DNA of 64,000 bases, from assembly GCA_029224185.1 (NCBI GenBank), contig CM055188.1, positions 10,308,997 through 10,372,996 of the forward strand. The letters run 5' to 3'. Below, piece by piece: positions 47,972 to 60,406 of the stretch (position 1 is its first letter; each line of letters opens with the position of its first letter). This DNA comes from Karalla daura. Lineage: Eukaryota > Chordata > Actinopteri > Chaetodontiformes > Leiognathidae. The position numbers and the translations under genes were made by a program. Under the pieces are notes generated by a model, which worked only from the letters and a program-made list of their open reading frames with translations, did no database searches and was not told the origin of the DNA.

Positions 47972-48693
47972 TTGAGAATTTTTTTCCTTTGTTTTGTCCT
48001 TTGTTTTTGTTTGTTTTCTAGATGCAGCCCACCACCCTCCAACCTTACACCAATACGTGGTGTAAGGTGCCGTTGTGACAGAGGCTCAGTGTCTGCTCGG
48101 GACCACTCTCCTGGGTCTGCTCATGCTTGGAGCCCACTGGGCCCACGTGCGTCCGCGGAGGAGAAGAGTGATCTGTGTGGGTCTGCGAGCACTGCCTGAA
48201 CATAAGGACAGTGGCCTCCCAGCCCCTACTTACAAACTCTGTTGTGGGGTGAACGCTGACATCATCATCATCATGTCCTATTCAATGAGCTGTGTAAGGT
48301 AGGCCTATGGCATATGTGACATCATCACTGTCCTCATGTCAGGTGCCTGACTGATGACATCATCAGTGCTGCACTCTGAGGCTTTGATGTCTTTCAAGGC
48401 CCATGATGATGTCACACTGTTGATGGAAAAGTTCAAAGGAGAGGTCCAGATTGCCAACGGAAAGAGCTTTTTACATCTGGCCACTGAGTCTATGAAGGAG
48501 TCAGGCTATGTACACTTGTCTGAGTAGGTTGTAAACTACTGACACACATTGTGTTACTTAGAATTAATAAATGATTAATTTAGTGAAATGTAATTCATTG
48601 TGTAATTAGCTATAAGGTCAGTATGTGGAACACAGACAAGACAGCCACTTGATGACATAGCTATGGGGAGCCTACCTATCCAGCCTTGTATGT
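47972..48693 (+). repeat. Monomer 66
   Basis: GTGCCG, GTGATC, CTGAAC, CTATGG, TAG, tail L. Confidence 0.97.
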
Positions 48694-49419
48694 TTGAGAA
48701 TTTTTTTCCTTTGTTTTGTCCTTTGTTTTTGTTTGTTTTCTAGATGCAGCCCACCACCCTCCAACCTTACACCAATACGTGGTGTAAGGTGCCGTTGTGA
48801 CAGAGGCTCAGTGTCTGCTCGGGAACCACTCTCCTGGGTCTGCTCATGCTTGGAGCCCACTGGGCCCACGTGCGTCCGCGGAGGAGAAGAGTGGTCTGTG
48901 TGGGTCTGCGAGCACTGCCACAACATAAGGACAGTGGCCTCCCAGCCCCTACTTACAAACTCTGTTGTGGGGTGAACGCTGACATCATCATCATCATCAT
49001 GTCCTATTCAATGAGCTGTGTAAGGTAGGCCTATGGCATGTGTGACATCATCACTGTCCTCATGTCAGGTGCCTGACTGATGACATCATCAGTGCTGCAC
49101 TCTGAGGCTTTGATGTGTTTCAAGGCCCATGATGATGTCACACTGTTGATGGAAAAGTTCAAAGGAGAGGTCCAGATTGCCAACGGAAAGAGCTTTTTAC
49201 ATCTGGCCACTGAGTCTATGAAGGAGTCAGGCTATGTACACTTGTCTGAGTAGGTTGTAAACTACTGAAACACATTGTGTTACTTAGAATTAATAAATTA
49301 TGAATTTAGTGAAATGTAATTCATTGTGTAATTAGCTATAAGGTCAGTATGTGGAACACAGACAAGACAGCCACTTGATGACATAGCTATGGGAAGCCTA
49401 CCTATCCAGCCTTGTATGT
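48694..49419 (+). repeat. Monomer 67
   Basis: GTGCCG, GGGAACC, CACAAC, (ATC)5, CTATGG, GATGTGTTTC, TAG, AAATTATGAAT, TGGGAAGCC. Confidence 0.97.
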
Positions 49420-50126
49420 TTGAGACTTTTTTTCCTTTGTTTTTGTTTGTTTTCTAGATGCAGCCCACCACCCTCCAACCTTACACCAATATGTGGTTTA
49501 AGGTGCAGTTGTGACAGAGGCTCAGTGTCTGCTCGGGACCACTCTCCTGGGTCTGCTCATGCTTGGAGCCCACTGGGCCCACGTGCGTCCGCGGAGGAGA
49601 AGAGTGGTCTCTGTGGGTCTGCGAGCACTGCCACAACATAAGGACAGTAGCCTCCCAGCCCCTACTTACAAACTCTGTTGTGGGGTGAACGCTGACATCA
49701 TCATCATCATGTCCTATTCAATGAGCTGTGTAAGGTAGGCCTAAGGCATGTGTGACATCATCACTGTCCTCATGTCAAGTGCCTGACTGATGACATCATC
49801 AGTGCTGCACTCTGAGGCTTTGTCTTTCAAGGCCCATGATGATGTCACACTGTTGATGGAAGAGTTCAAAGGAGAGGTCCAGATTGCCAACGGAAAGAGC
49901 TTTTTACATCTGGCCACTGAGTCTATGAAGGAGTCAGGCTATGTACACTTGTCTGAGCAGGTTGTAAACTACTGACACACATTGTGTTACTTAGAATTAA
50001 TAAATGATTAATTTAGTGAAATGTAATTCATTGTGTAATTAGCTATAAGGTCAGTATGTGGAACACAGACAAGACAGCCACTTGATGACATAGCTATGGG
50101 GAGCCTACCTATCCAGCCTTGTATGT
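49420..50126 (+). repeat. Monomer 68 (707 bp)
   Basis: Shortest monomer: pyrimidine tract 12 bp shorter and a 3-bp in-frame loss in GCTTTGTCTTTC. AATATGTGGTTTAAG, GTGGTCTCTG, CACAAC, TCAAGTGCC, GAAGAG, CAG with a 61-codon open frame (49790-49975). Confidence 0.97.
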
Positions 50127-50846
50127 TTGAGAATTTTTTTCCTTTGTTTTGTCCTTTGTTTTTGTTTGTTTTCTAGATGCAGCCCACCACCCTCCAACCT
50201 TACACCAATACGTGGTGTAAGGTGCCGTTGTGACAGAGGCTCAGTGTCTGCTCGGGACCACTCTCCTGGGTCTGCTCATGCTTGGAGCCCACTGGGCCCA
50301 CGTGCGTCCGCGGAGGAGAAGAGTGATCTGTGTGGGTCTGCGAGCACTGCCTGAACATAAGGACAGTGGCCTCCCAGCCCCTACTTACAAACTCTGTTGT
50401 GGGGTGAACGCTGACATCATCATCATCATGTCCTATTCAATGAGCTGTGTAAGGTAGGCCTATGGCATATGTGACATCATCACTGTCCTCATGTCAGGTG
50501 CCTGACTGATGACATCATCAGTGCTGCACTCTGAGGCTTTGATGTCTTTCAAGGCCCATGATGATGTCACACTGTTGATGGAAAAGTTCAAAGGAGAGGT
50601 CCAGATTGCCAATGGAAAGAGCTTTTTACATCTGGCCACTGAGTCTATGAAGGAGTCAGGCTATGTACACTTGTCAGAGCAGGTTGTAAACTACTGACAC
50701 ACATTGTTTCTTATACTTAATAAATGATTAATTTAGTGAAATGTAATTCATTGTGTAATTAGCTATAAGGTCAGTATGTGGAACACAGACAACACAGCCA
50801 CTTGATGACATAGCTATGGGGAGCCTACCTATCCAGCCTTGTATGT
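50127..50846 (+). repeat. Monomer 69
   Basis: GTGCCG, GTGATC, CTATGG front; CAATGGAAAG, TTGTCAGAGCAG, open frame (50509-50697), tail S, GACAACAC. The TTGTCAGAGCAG end is shared only with monomer 72. Confidence 0.97.
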
Positions 50847-51566
50847 TTGAGAATTTTTTTCCTTTGTTTTGTCCTTTGTTTTTGTTTGTTTTCTAGATGC
50901 AGCACACCACCCTCCAACCTTACACCAATACGTGGTGTAAGGTGCAGTTGTGACAGAGGTTCAGTGTCTGCTCGGGACCACTCTCCTGGGACTGCTCATG
51001 CTTGGAGCCCACTGGGCCCACGTGCGTCCGCGGAGGAGAAGAGTGGTCTGTGTGGGTCTGCCAGCACTGCCACAACATAAGGACAGTGGCCTCCCAGCCC
51101 CTACTTACAAACTCTGTTGTGGGGTGAACGCTGACATCATCATCATCATGTCCTATTCAATGAGCTGTGTAAGGTAGGCCTAAGGCATGTGTGACATCAT
51201 CACTGTTCTCATGTCAAGTGCCTGACTGATGACATCATCAGTGCTGCACTCTGAGGCTTTGATGTCTTTCAAGGCCCATGATGATGTCACACTGTTGATG
51301 GAAAAGTTCAAAGGAGAGGTCCAGATTGCCAACGGAAAGAGCTTTTTACATCTGGCCACTGAGTCTATGAAGGAGTCAGGCTATGTACACTTGTCTGAGC
51401 AGGTTGTAAACTACTGACACACATTGTTTCTTATACTTAATAAATGATTAATTTAGTGAAATGTAATTCATTGTGTAATTAGCTATAAGGTCAGTATGTG
51501 GAACACAGACAAGACAGCCACTTGATGACATAGCTATGGGCAGCCTACCTATCCAGCCTTGTATGA
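50847..51566 (+). repeat. Monomer 70
   Basis: CAGCAC, GAGGTTC, GGGACTGCTC, CTGCCAGCACTGCCACAAC, ACTGTTCTC, TCAAGTGCC, CAG with open frame (51229-51417), tail S, TGGGCAGCC and GTATGATTGAG. Confidence 0.97.
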
Positions 51567-52288
51567 TTGAGAATTTTTTTCCTTTGTTTTGTCCTTTGTT
51601 TTTGTTTGTTTTCTAGATGCAGCCCACCACCCTCCAACCTTACACCAATACGTGGTGTAAGGTGCAGTTGTGACAGAGGCTCAGTGTCTGCTAGGGACCA
51701 CTCTCCTGGGTCTGCTCATGCTTGGAGCCCACTGGGCCCACGTGCGTCCGCGGAGGAGAAGAGTGGTCTGTGTGGGTCTGCGAGCACTGCCAGAACATAA
51801 GGACAGTGGGCTCCCAGCCCCTACTTACAAACTCTGTTGTGGGGTGAACGCTGACATCATCATCATCATGTCCTATTCAATGAGCTGTGTAAGGTAGGCC
51901 TAAGGCATGTGTGACATCATCACTGTCCTCATGTCAGGTGCCTGACTGATGACATCATCAGTGCTGCACTCTGAGGCTTTGATGTCTTTCAAGGCCCATG
52001 ATGATGTCACATTGTTGATGGAAAAGTTCAAAGGAGAGGTCCAGATTGCCAACGGAAAGAGCTGTTTACATCTGGCCACTGAGTCTATGAAGGAGTCAGG
52101 CTATGTACACTTGTCTGAGTAGGTTGTAAACTACTGACACACATTGTGTTACTTAGAATTAATAAATTATTAATTTAGTGAAATATAATTCATTGTGTAA
52201 TTAGCTATAAGGTCAGTATGTGGAACACAGACAAGACAGCCACTTGATGACATAGCTATGGGGAGCCTACCTATCCAGCCTTGTATGT
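51567..52288 (+). repeat. Monomer 71
   Basis: CTGCTAGGG, CAGAAC, AGTGGGCTCCC, CACATTGTTG, private GAGCTGTTTAC, TAG, AAATTATTAAT, private GAAATATAATT. Confidence 0.97.
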
Positions 52289-53008
52289 TTGAGAATTTTT
52301 TTCCTTTGTTTTGTCCTTTGTTTTTGTTTGTTTTCTAGATGCAGCCCACCACCCTCCAACGTTCCACCAATACGTGGTGTAAGGTGCAGTTGTGACAGAG
52401 GCTCAGTGTCTGCTAGGGACCACTCTCCTGGGTCTGCTCATGCTTGGAGCCCACTGGGCCCACGTGCGTCCGCGGAGGAGAAGAGTGGTCTCTGTGGGTC
52501 TGCGAGCACTGCCTGAATATAAGGTCAGTGGCCTCCCAGCCCCTACTTACAAACTCTGTTGTGGGGTGAACGCTGACATCATCATCATCATGTCCTATTC
52601 AATGAGCTGTGTAAGGTAGGCCTAAGGCATGTGTGACATCATCACTGTCCTCATGTCAAGTGCCTGACTGATGACATCATCAGTGCTGCACTCTGAGGCT
52701 TTGATGTCTTTCAAGGCCCATGATGATGTCACACTGTTGATGGAAAAGTTCAAAGGAGAGGTCCAGATTGCCAACGGAAAGAGCTTTTTACATCTGGCCA
52801 CTGAGTCTATGAAGGAGTCAGGCTATGTACACTTGTCAGAGCAGGTTGTAAACTACTGACACACATTGTTTCTTATACTTAATAAATGATTAATTTAGTG
52901 AAATGTAATTCATTGTGTAATTAGCTATAAGGTCAGTATGTGGAACACAGACAACACAGCCACTTGATGACATAGCTATGGGGAGCCTACCTATCCAGCC
53001 TTGTATGT
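52289..53008 (+). repeat. Monomer 72
   Basis: GTTCCACC, CTGCTAGGG, GTGGTCTCTG, CTGAAT, private AAGGTCAGTGG, TCAAGTGCC, TTGTCAGAGCAG, open frame (52671-52859), tail S, GACAACAC. Confidence 0.97.
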
Positions 53009-53728
53009 TTGAGAATTTTTTTCCTTTGTTTTGTCCTTTGTTTTTGTTTGTTTTCTAGATGCAGCACACCACCCTCCAACCTTACACCAATACGTGGTGT
53101 AAGGTGCAGTTGTGACAGAGGTTCAGTGTCTGCTCGGGACCACTCTCCTGGGACTGCTCATGCTTGGAGCCCACTGGGCCCACGTGCGTCCGCGGAGGAG
53201 AAGAGTGGTCTGTGTGGGTCTGCCAGCACTGCCACAACATAAGGACAGTGGCCTCCCAGCCCCTACTTACAAACTCTGTTGTGGGGTGAACGCTGACATC
53301 ATCATCATCATGTCCTATTCAATGAGCTGTGTAAGGTAGGCCTAAGGCATGTGTGACATCATCACTGTTCTCATGTCAAGTGCCTGACTGATGACATCAT
53401 CAGTGCTGCACTCTGAGGCTTTGATGTCTTTCAAGGCCCATGATGATGTCACACTGTTGATGGAAAAGTTCAAAGGAGAGGTCCAGATTGCCAACGGAAA
53501 GAGCTTTTTACATCTGGCCACTGAGTCTATGAAGGAGTCAGGCTATGTACACTTGTCTGAGCAGGTTGTAAACTACTGACACACATTGTTTCTTATACTT
53601 AATAAATGATTAATTTAGTGAAATGTAATTCATTGTGTAATTAGCTATAAGGTCAGTATGTGGAACACAGACAAGACAGCCACTTGATGACATAGCTATG
53701 GGCAGCCTACCTATCCAGCCTTGTATGA
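53009..53728 (+). repeat. Monomer 73
   Basis: Repeats monomer 70 with all its private marks, 2162 bp downstream; frame open (53391-53579). Confidence 0.97.
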
Positions 53729-54450
53729 TTGAGAATTTTTTTCCTTTGTTTTGTCCTTTGTTTTTGTTTGTTTTCTAGATGCAGCCCACCACCCTCCAAC
53801 CTTACACCAATACGTGGTGTAAGGTGCAGTTGTGACAGAGGCTCAGTGTCTGCTAGGGACCACTCTCCTGGGTCTGCTCATGCTTGGAGCCCACTGGGCC
53901 CACGTGCGTCCGCGGAGGAGAAGAGTGGTCTGTGTGGGTCTGCGAGCACTGCCAGAACATAAGGACAGTGGCCTCCCAGCCCCTACTTACAAACTCTGTT
54001 GTGGGGTGAACGCTGACATCATCATCATCATGTCCTATTCAATGAGCTGTGTAAGGTAGGCCTAAGGCATGTGTGACATCATCACTGTCCTCATGTCAGG
54101 TGCCTGACTGATGACATCATCAGTGCTGCACTCTGAGGCTTTGATGTCTTTCAAGGCCCATGATGATGTCACATTGTTGATGGAAAAGTTCAAAGGAGAG
54201 GTCCAGATTGCCAACGGAAAGAGCTTTTTACATCTGGCCACTGAGTCTATGAAGGAGTCAGGCTATGTACACTTGTCTGAGTAGGTTGTAAACTACTGAA
54301 GCACATTGTGTTACTTAGAATTAATAAATGATTAATTTAGTGAAATGTAATTCATTGTGTAATTAGCTATAAGGTCAGTATGTGGAACACAGACAAGACA
54401 GCCACTTGATGACATAGCTATGGGGAGCCTACCTATCCAGCCTTGTATGT
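53729..54450 (+). repeat. Monomer 74
   Basis: Follows monomer 71 but has AGTGGCCTCCC, an uninterrupted GAGCTTTTTAC, private ACTGAAGCACATTG and AAATGATTAAT; TAG. Confidence 0.97.
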
Positions 54451-55170
54451 TTGAGAATTTTTTTCCTTTGTTTTGTCCTTTGTTTTTGTTTGTTTTCTAG
54501 ATGCAGCACACCACCCTCCATCCTTACACCAATACGTGGTGTAAGGTGCAGTTGTGACAGAGGTTCAGTGTCTGCTCGGGACCACTCTCCTGGGACTGCT
54601 CATGCTTGGAGCCCACTGGGCCCACGTGCGTCCGCGGAGGAGAAGAGTGGTCTGTGTGGGTCTGCGAGCACTGCCAGAACATAAGGACAGTGGCCTCCCA
54701 GCCCCTACTTACAAACTCTGTTGTGGGGTGAACGCTGACATCATCATCATCATGTCCTATTCAATGAGCTGTGTAAGGTAGGCCTAAGGCATGTGTGACA
54801 TCATCACTGTCCTCATGTCAAGTGCCTGACTGATGACATCATCAGTGCTGCACTCTGAGGCTTTGATGTCTTTCAAGGCCCATGATGATGTCACACTGTT
54901 GATGGAAAAGTTCAAAGGAGAGGTCCAGATTGCCAACGGAAAGAGCTTTTTACATCTGGCCACTGAGTCTATGAAGGAGTCAGGCTATGTACACTTGTCT
55001 GAGCAGGTTGTAAACTACTGACACACATTGTTTCTTATACTTAATAAATGATTAATTTAGTGAAATGTAATTCATTGTGTAATTAGCTATAAGGTCAGTA
55101 TGTGGAACAGAGACAAGACAGCCACTTGATGACATAGCTATGGGCAGCCTACCTATCCAGCCTTGTATGT
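54451..55170 (+). repeat. Monomer 75
   Basis: CAGCAC, private CTCCATCCTT, GAGGTTC, GGGACTGCTC, CAGAAC, TCAAGTGCC, CAG with open frame (54833-55021), tail S, GGAACAGAGAC, TGGGCAGCC. Confidence 0.97.
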
Positions 55171-55890
55171 TTGAGAATTTTTTTCCTTTGTTTTGTCCTT
55201 TGTTTTTGTTTGTTTTCTAGATGCAGCCCACCACCCTCCAACCTTACACCAATACGTGGTGTAAGGTGCAGTTGTGACAGAGGCTCAGTGTCTGCTAGGG
55301 ACCACTCTCCTGGGTCTGCTCATGCTTGGAGCCCACTGGGCCCACGTGTGTCCGCGGAGGAGAAGAGTGGTCTCTGTGGGTCTGCGAGCACTGCCTGAAT
55401 ATAAGGACAGTGGCCTCCCAGCCCCTACTTACAAACTCTGTTGTGGGGTGAACGCTGACATCATCATCATCATGTCCTATTCAATGAGCTGTGTAAGGTA
55501 GGCCGAAGGCATGTGTGACATCATCACTGTCCTCATGTCAGGTGCCTGACTGATGACATCATCAGTGCTGCACTCTGAGGCTTTGATGTCTTTCAAGGCC
55601 CATGATGATGTCACACTGTTGATGGAAGAGTTCAAAGGAGAGGTCCAGATTGCCAACGGAAAGAGCTTTTTACATCTGGCCACTGAGTCTATGAAGGAGT
55701 CAGGCTATGTACACTTGTCTGAGCAGGTTGTAAACTACTGACACACATGGTTACTTATACTTAATAAATGATTAATTTAGTGAAATGTAATTCATTGTGT
55801 AATTAGCTATAAGGTCAGTATGTGGAACACAGACAAGACAGCCACTTGATGACATAGCTATGGGGAGCCTACCTATCCAGCCTTGTATGT
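55171..55890 (+). repeat. Monomer 76
   Basis: CTGCTAGGG, CACGTGTGTCC, GTGGTCTCTG, CTGAAT, CGAAGG, GAAGAG, CAG with open frame (55553-55741), tail ACACATGGTTACTTATAC. Confidence 0.97.
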
Positions 55891-56610
55891 TTGAGAATTT
55901 TTTTCCTTTGTTTTGTCCTTTGTTTTTGTTTGTTTTCTAGATGCAGCCCACCACCCTCCAACGTTCCACCAATACGTGGTGTAAGGTGCAGTTGTGACAG
56001 AGGCTCAGTGTCTGCTCGGGACCACTCTCCTGGGTCTGCTCATGCTTGGAGCCCACTGGGCCCACGTGCGTCCGCGGAGGAGAAGAGTGGTCTGTGTGGG
56101 TCTGCGAGCACTGCCAGAACATAAGGACAGTGGGCTCCCAGCCCCTACTTACAAACTCTGTTGTGGGGTGAACGCTGACATCATCATCATCATGTCCTAT
56201 TCAATGAGCTGTGTAAGGTAGGCCTAAGGCATGTGTGACATCATCACTGTCCTCATGTCAGGTGCCTGACTGATGACATCATCAGTGCTGCACTCTGAGG
56301 CTTTGATGTCTTTCAAGGCCCATGATGATGTCACACTGTTGATGGAAAAGTTCAAAGGAGAGGTCCAGATTGCCAACGGAAAGAGCTTTTTACATCTGGC
56401 CACTGAGTCTATGAAGGAGTCAGGCTATGTACACTTGTCTGAGCAGGTTGTAAACTACTGAAACACATTGTTACTTAGAATTAATAAATTATGAATTTAG
56501 TGAAATGTAATTCATTGTGTAATTAGCTATAAGGTCAGTATGTGGAACACAGACAAGACAGCCACTTGATGACATAGCTATGGGAAGCCTACCTATCCAG
56601 CCTTGTATGT
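55891..56610 (+). repeat. Monomer 77
   Basis: GTTCCACC, CAGAAC, AGTGGGCTCCC, CAG with open frame (56273-56461), then TGAAACA and ATTGTTACTTAGAATT with AAATTATGAAT; TGGGAAGCC. Confidence 0.97.
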
Positions 56611-57330
56611 TTGAGAATTTTTTTCCTTTGTTTTGTCCTTTGTTTTTGTTTGTTTTCTAGATGCAGCCCACCACCCTCCAACCTTACACCAATACGTGGT
56701 GTAAGGTGCAGTTGTGACAGAGGCTCAGTGTCTGCTAGGGACCACTCTCCTGGGTCTGCTCATGCTTGGAGCCCACTGGGCCCACGTGTGTCCGCGGAGG
56801 AGAAGAGTGGTCTCTGTGGGTCTGCGAGCACTGCCTGAATATAAGGACAGTGGCCTCCCAGCCCCTACTTACAAACTCTGTTGTGGGGTGAACGCTGACA
56901 TCATCATCATCATGTCCTATTCAATGAGCTGTGTAAGGTAGGCCGAAGGCATGTGTGACATCATCACTGTCCTCATGTCAGGTGCCTGACTGATGACATC
57001 ATCAGTGCTGCACTCTGAGGCTTTGATGTCTTTCAAGGCCCATGATGATGTCACACTGTTGATGGAAGAGTTCAAAGGAGAGGTCCAGATTGCCAACGGA
57101 AAGAGCTTTTTACATCTGGCCACTGAGTCTATGAAGGAGTCAGGCTATGTACACTTGTCTGAGCAGGTTGTAAACTACTGACACACATGGTTACTTATAC
57201 TTAATAAATGATTAATTTAGTGAAATGTAATTCATTGTGTAATTAGCTATAAGGTCAGTATGTGGAACACAGACAAGACAGCCACTTGATGACATAGCTA
57301 TGGGGAGCCTACCTATCCAGCCTTGTATGT
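56611..57330 (+). repeat. Monomer 78
   Basis: I find no difference from monomer 76; frame open (56993-57181). Confidence 0.97.
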
Positions 57331-58050
57331 TTGAGAATTTTTTTCCTTTGTTTTGTCCTTTGTTTTTGTTTGTTTTCTAGATGCAGCCCACCACCCTCCA
57401 ACGTTCCACCAATACGTGGTGTAAGGTGCAGTTGTGACAGAGGCTCAGTGTCTGCTCGGGACCACTCTCCTGGGTCTGCTCATGCTTGGAGCCCACTGGG
57501 CCCACGTGCGTCCGCGGAGGAGAAGAGTGGTCTGTGTGGGTCTGCGAGCACTGCCAGAACATAAGGACAGTGGGCTCCCAGCCCCTACTTACAAACTCTG
57601 TTGTGGGGTGAACGCTGACATCATCATCATCATGTCCTATTCAATGAGCTGTGTAAGGTAGGCCTAAGGCATGTGTGACATCATCACTGTCCTCATGTCA
57701 GGTGCCTGACTGATGACATCATCAGTGCTGCACTCTGAGGCTTTGATGTCTTTCAAGGCCCATGATGATGTCACACTGTTGATGGAAAAGTTCAAAGGAG
57801 AGGTCCAGATTGCCAACGGAAAGAGCTTTTTACATCTGGCCACTGAGTCTATGAAGGAGTCAGGCTATGTACACTTGTCTGAGCAGGTTGTAAACTACTG
57901 AAACACATTGTTACTTAGAATTAATAAATTATGAATTTAGTGAAATGTAATTCATTGTGTAATTAGCTATAAGGTCAGTATGTGGAACACAGACAAGACA
58001 GCCACTTGATGACATAGCTATGGGAAGCCTACCTATCCAGCCTTGTATGT
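57331..58050 (+). repeat. Monomer 79
   Basis: I find no difference from monomer 77; frame open (57713-57901). Confidence 0.97.
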
Positions 58051-58772
58051 TTGAGAATTTTTTTCCTTTGTTTTGTCCTTTGTTTTTGTTTGTTTTCTAG
58101 ATGCAGCCCACCACCCTCCAACCTTACACCAATACGTGGTGTAAGGTGCAGTTGTGACAGAGGCTCAGTGTCTGCTAGGGACCACTCTCCTGGGTCTGCT
58201 CTTGCTTGGAGCCCACTGGGCCCACGTGCGTCCGCGGAGGAGAAGAGTGGTCTGTGTGGGTCTGCGAGCACTGCCAGAACATAAGGACAGTGGCCTCCCA
58301 GCCCCTACTTACAAACTCTGTTGTGGGGTGAACGCTGACATCATCATCATCATGTCCTATTCAATGAGCTGTGTAAGGTAGGCCCAAGGCATGTGTGACA
58401 TCATCACTGTCCTCATGTCAGGTGCCTGACTGATGACATCATCAGTGCTGCACTCTGATGCTTTGATGTCTTTCAAGGCCCATGATGATGTCACACTGTT
58501 GATGGAAAAGTTCAAAGGAGAGGTCCAGATTGCCAACGGAAAGAGCTTTTTACATCTGGCCATTGAGTCTATGAAGGAGTCAGGCTATGTACACTTGTCT
58601 GAGTAGGTTGTAAACTACTGAAACACATTGTGTTACTCAGAATTAATAAATGATTAATTTAGTGAAATGTAATTCATTGTGTAATTAGCTATAAGGTCAG
58701 TATGTGGAACACAGACAAGACAGCCACTTGATGACATAGCTATGGGGAGCCTACCTATCCAGCCTTGTATGT
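58051..58772 (+). repeat. Monomer 80
   Basis: CTGCTAGGG, private CTCTTGCTTGG (core ATG lost), CAGAAC, private GGCCCAAGG, ACTCTGATGC and GGCCATTGAG, TAG, GTTACTCAGAATT. Confidence 0.97.
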
Positions 58773-59494
58773 TTGAGAATTTTTTTCCTTTGTTTTGTCC
58801 TTTGTTTTTGTTTGTTTTCTAGATGCAGCCCACCACCCTCCAACCTTACACCAATACGTGGTGTAAGGTGCAGTTGTGACAGAGGCTCAGTGTCTGCTCG
58901 GGACCACTCTCCTGGGTCTGCTCATGCTTGGAGCCCACTGGGCCCACGTGCGTCCGCGGAGGAGAAGAGTGGTCTGTGTGGGTCTGCGAGCACTGCCACA
59001 ACATAAGGACAGTGGCCTCCCAGCCCCTACTTACAAACTCTTTTGTGGGGTGAACGCTGACATCATCATCATCATGTCCTATTCAATGAGCTGTGTAAGG
59101 TAGGCCTAAGGCATGTGTGACATCATCACTGTCCTCATGTCAAGTGCCTGACTGATGACATCATCAGTGCTCCACTCTGAGGCTTTGATGTCTTTCAAGG
59201 CCCATGATGATGTCACACTGTTGATGGAAGAGTTCAAAGGAGAGGTCCAGATTGCCAACGGAAAGAGCTTTTTACATCTGGCCACTGAGTCTATGAAGGA
59301 GTCAGGCTATGTACACTTGTCTGAGCAGGTTCTAAACTACTGAAACACATTGTGTTACTTAGAATTAATAAATGATTAATTTAGTGAAATGTAATTCATT
59401 GTGTAATTAGCTATAAGGTCAGTATGTGGAACACAGACAAGACAGCCACTTGATGACATAGCTATGGGGAGCCTACCTATCCAGCCTTGTATGT
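58773..59494 (+). repeat. Monomer 81
   Basis: CACAAC, AACTCTTTTG (shared with monomer 82), TCAAGTGCC, private GTGCTCCACTC, GAAGAG, CAG with open frame ending VLNY (59155-59343), TGAAACA. Confidence 0.97.
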
Positions 59495-59685
59495 TTGAGA
59501 ATTTTTTTCCTTTGTTTTGTCCTTTGTTTTTGTTTGTTTTCTAGATGCAGCACACCACCCTCCAACCTTACACCAATACGTGGTGTAAGGTGCAGTTGTG
59601 ACAGAGGCTCAGTGTCTGCTCAGGACCACTCTCCTGTGTCTGCTCATGCTTGGAGCCCACTGGGCCCACGTGTGTCCGCAGAGGT

Positions 59686-59706
59686 GAAGAGTGAAGAGTG
59701 AAGAGT
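59686..59706 (+). repeat. GAAGAGT triplication (14-bp gain)
   Basis: Three direct GAAGAGT units stand where other monomers have one. The expansion sits in the right arm of the core inverted repeat and would disrupt that hairpin. Confidence 0.9.
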
Positions 59707-60030
59707 GGTCTGTGTGGGTCTGCGAGCACTGCCTGAACATAAGGACAGTGGCCTCCCAGCCCCTACTTACAAACTCTTTTGTGGGGTGAACGCTGACATC
59801 ATCATCATCATCATCATCATGTCCTATTCAATGAGCTGTGTAAGGTAGGCCTAAGGCATATGTGACATCATCACTGTCCTCATGTCAGGTGCCTGACTGA
59901 TGACATCATCAGTGCTGCACTCTGAGGCTTTGATGTCTTTCAAGGCCCATGATGATGTCACACTGTTGATGGAAAAGTTCAAAGGAGAGGTCCAGATTGC
60001 CAACGGAAAGAGCTTTTTACATCTGGCCAC

Positions 60031-60406
60031 TGAGTCTATGAAGGAGTCAGGCTATGTACACTTGTCTGAGTAGGTTGTAAACGACTGAAACACATTGTGT
60101 TACTTAGAATTAATAAATGATTAATTTAGTGAAATGTTATTCATTGTGTAATTAGCTATAAGGTCAGTATGTGGAACACAGACAAGACAGCCACTTGATG
60201 ACATAGCTATGGGGAGCCTGAGTCTATGAAGGAGTCAGGCTATGTACACTTGTCTGAGTAGGTTGTAAACTATTGAAACACATTGTGTGACTTAGAATTA
60301 ATAAATGATTAATTTAGTGAAATGTTATTCATTGTGTAATTAGCTATAAGGTCAGTATGTGGAACACAGACAAGACAGCCACTTGATGACATAGCTATGG
60401 GGAGCC
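60031..60406 (+). repeat. 188-bp tandem duplication of a monomer tail
   Basis: TGAGTCTATG... at 60031 recurs at 60219 after GGGGAGCC, duplicating the last part of the frame, the AATAAA and the TATAAG/palindrome region. Found only here. Copies differ slightly (ACGACTGAAAC vs ACTATTGAAAC; TGTTACTT vs TGTGACTT). Confidence 0.95.

Larger units (their letters stand above)
50640..54180 (+). repeat. 2162-bp trimeric higher-order step
   Basis: Private marks TTGTCAGAGCAG, GGGACTGCTC, CTGCCAGCACTG, ACTGTTCTC, TGGGCAGCC, GTATGATTGAG, CTGCTAGGG and CACATTGTTG occur in the same order in two successive blocks offset by 2162 bp. A few differences (AGTGGG/AGTGGC, GCTGTTT/GCTTTTT) show some age. Confidence 0.8.
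55146..58200 (+). repeat. Recent 1440-bp dimeric higher-order repeat
   Basis: Bases 55146-56760 and 56586-58200 read the same with a 1440-bp offset; I found no difference by eye over about 1.6 kb. Identity starts after TGGGC/TGGGA at 55145/56585 and ends at CATGC/CTTGC near 56762/58202. This is the clearest very recent duplication in the window. Confidence 0.85.
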
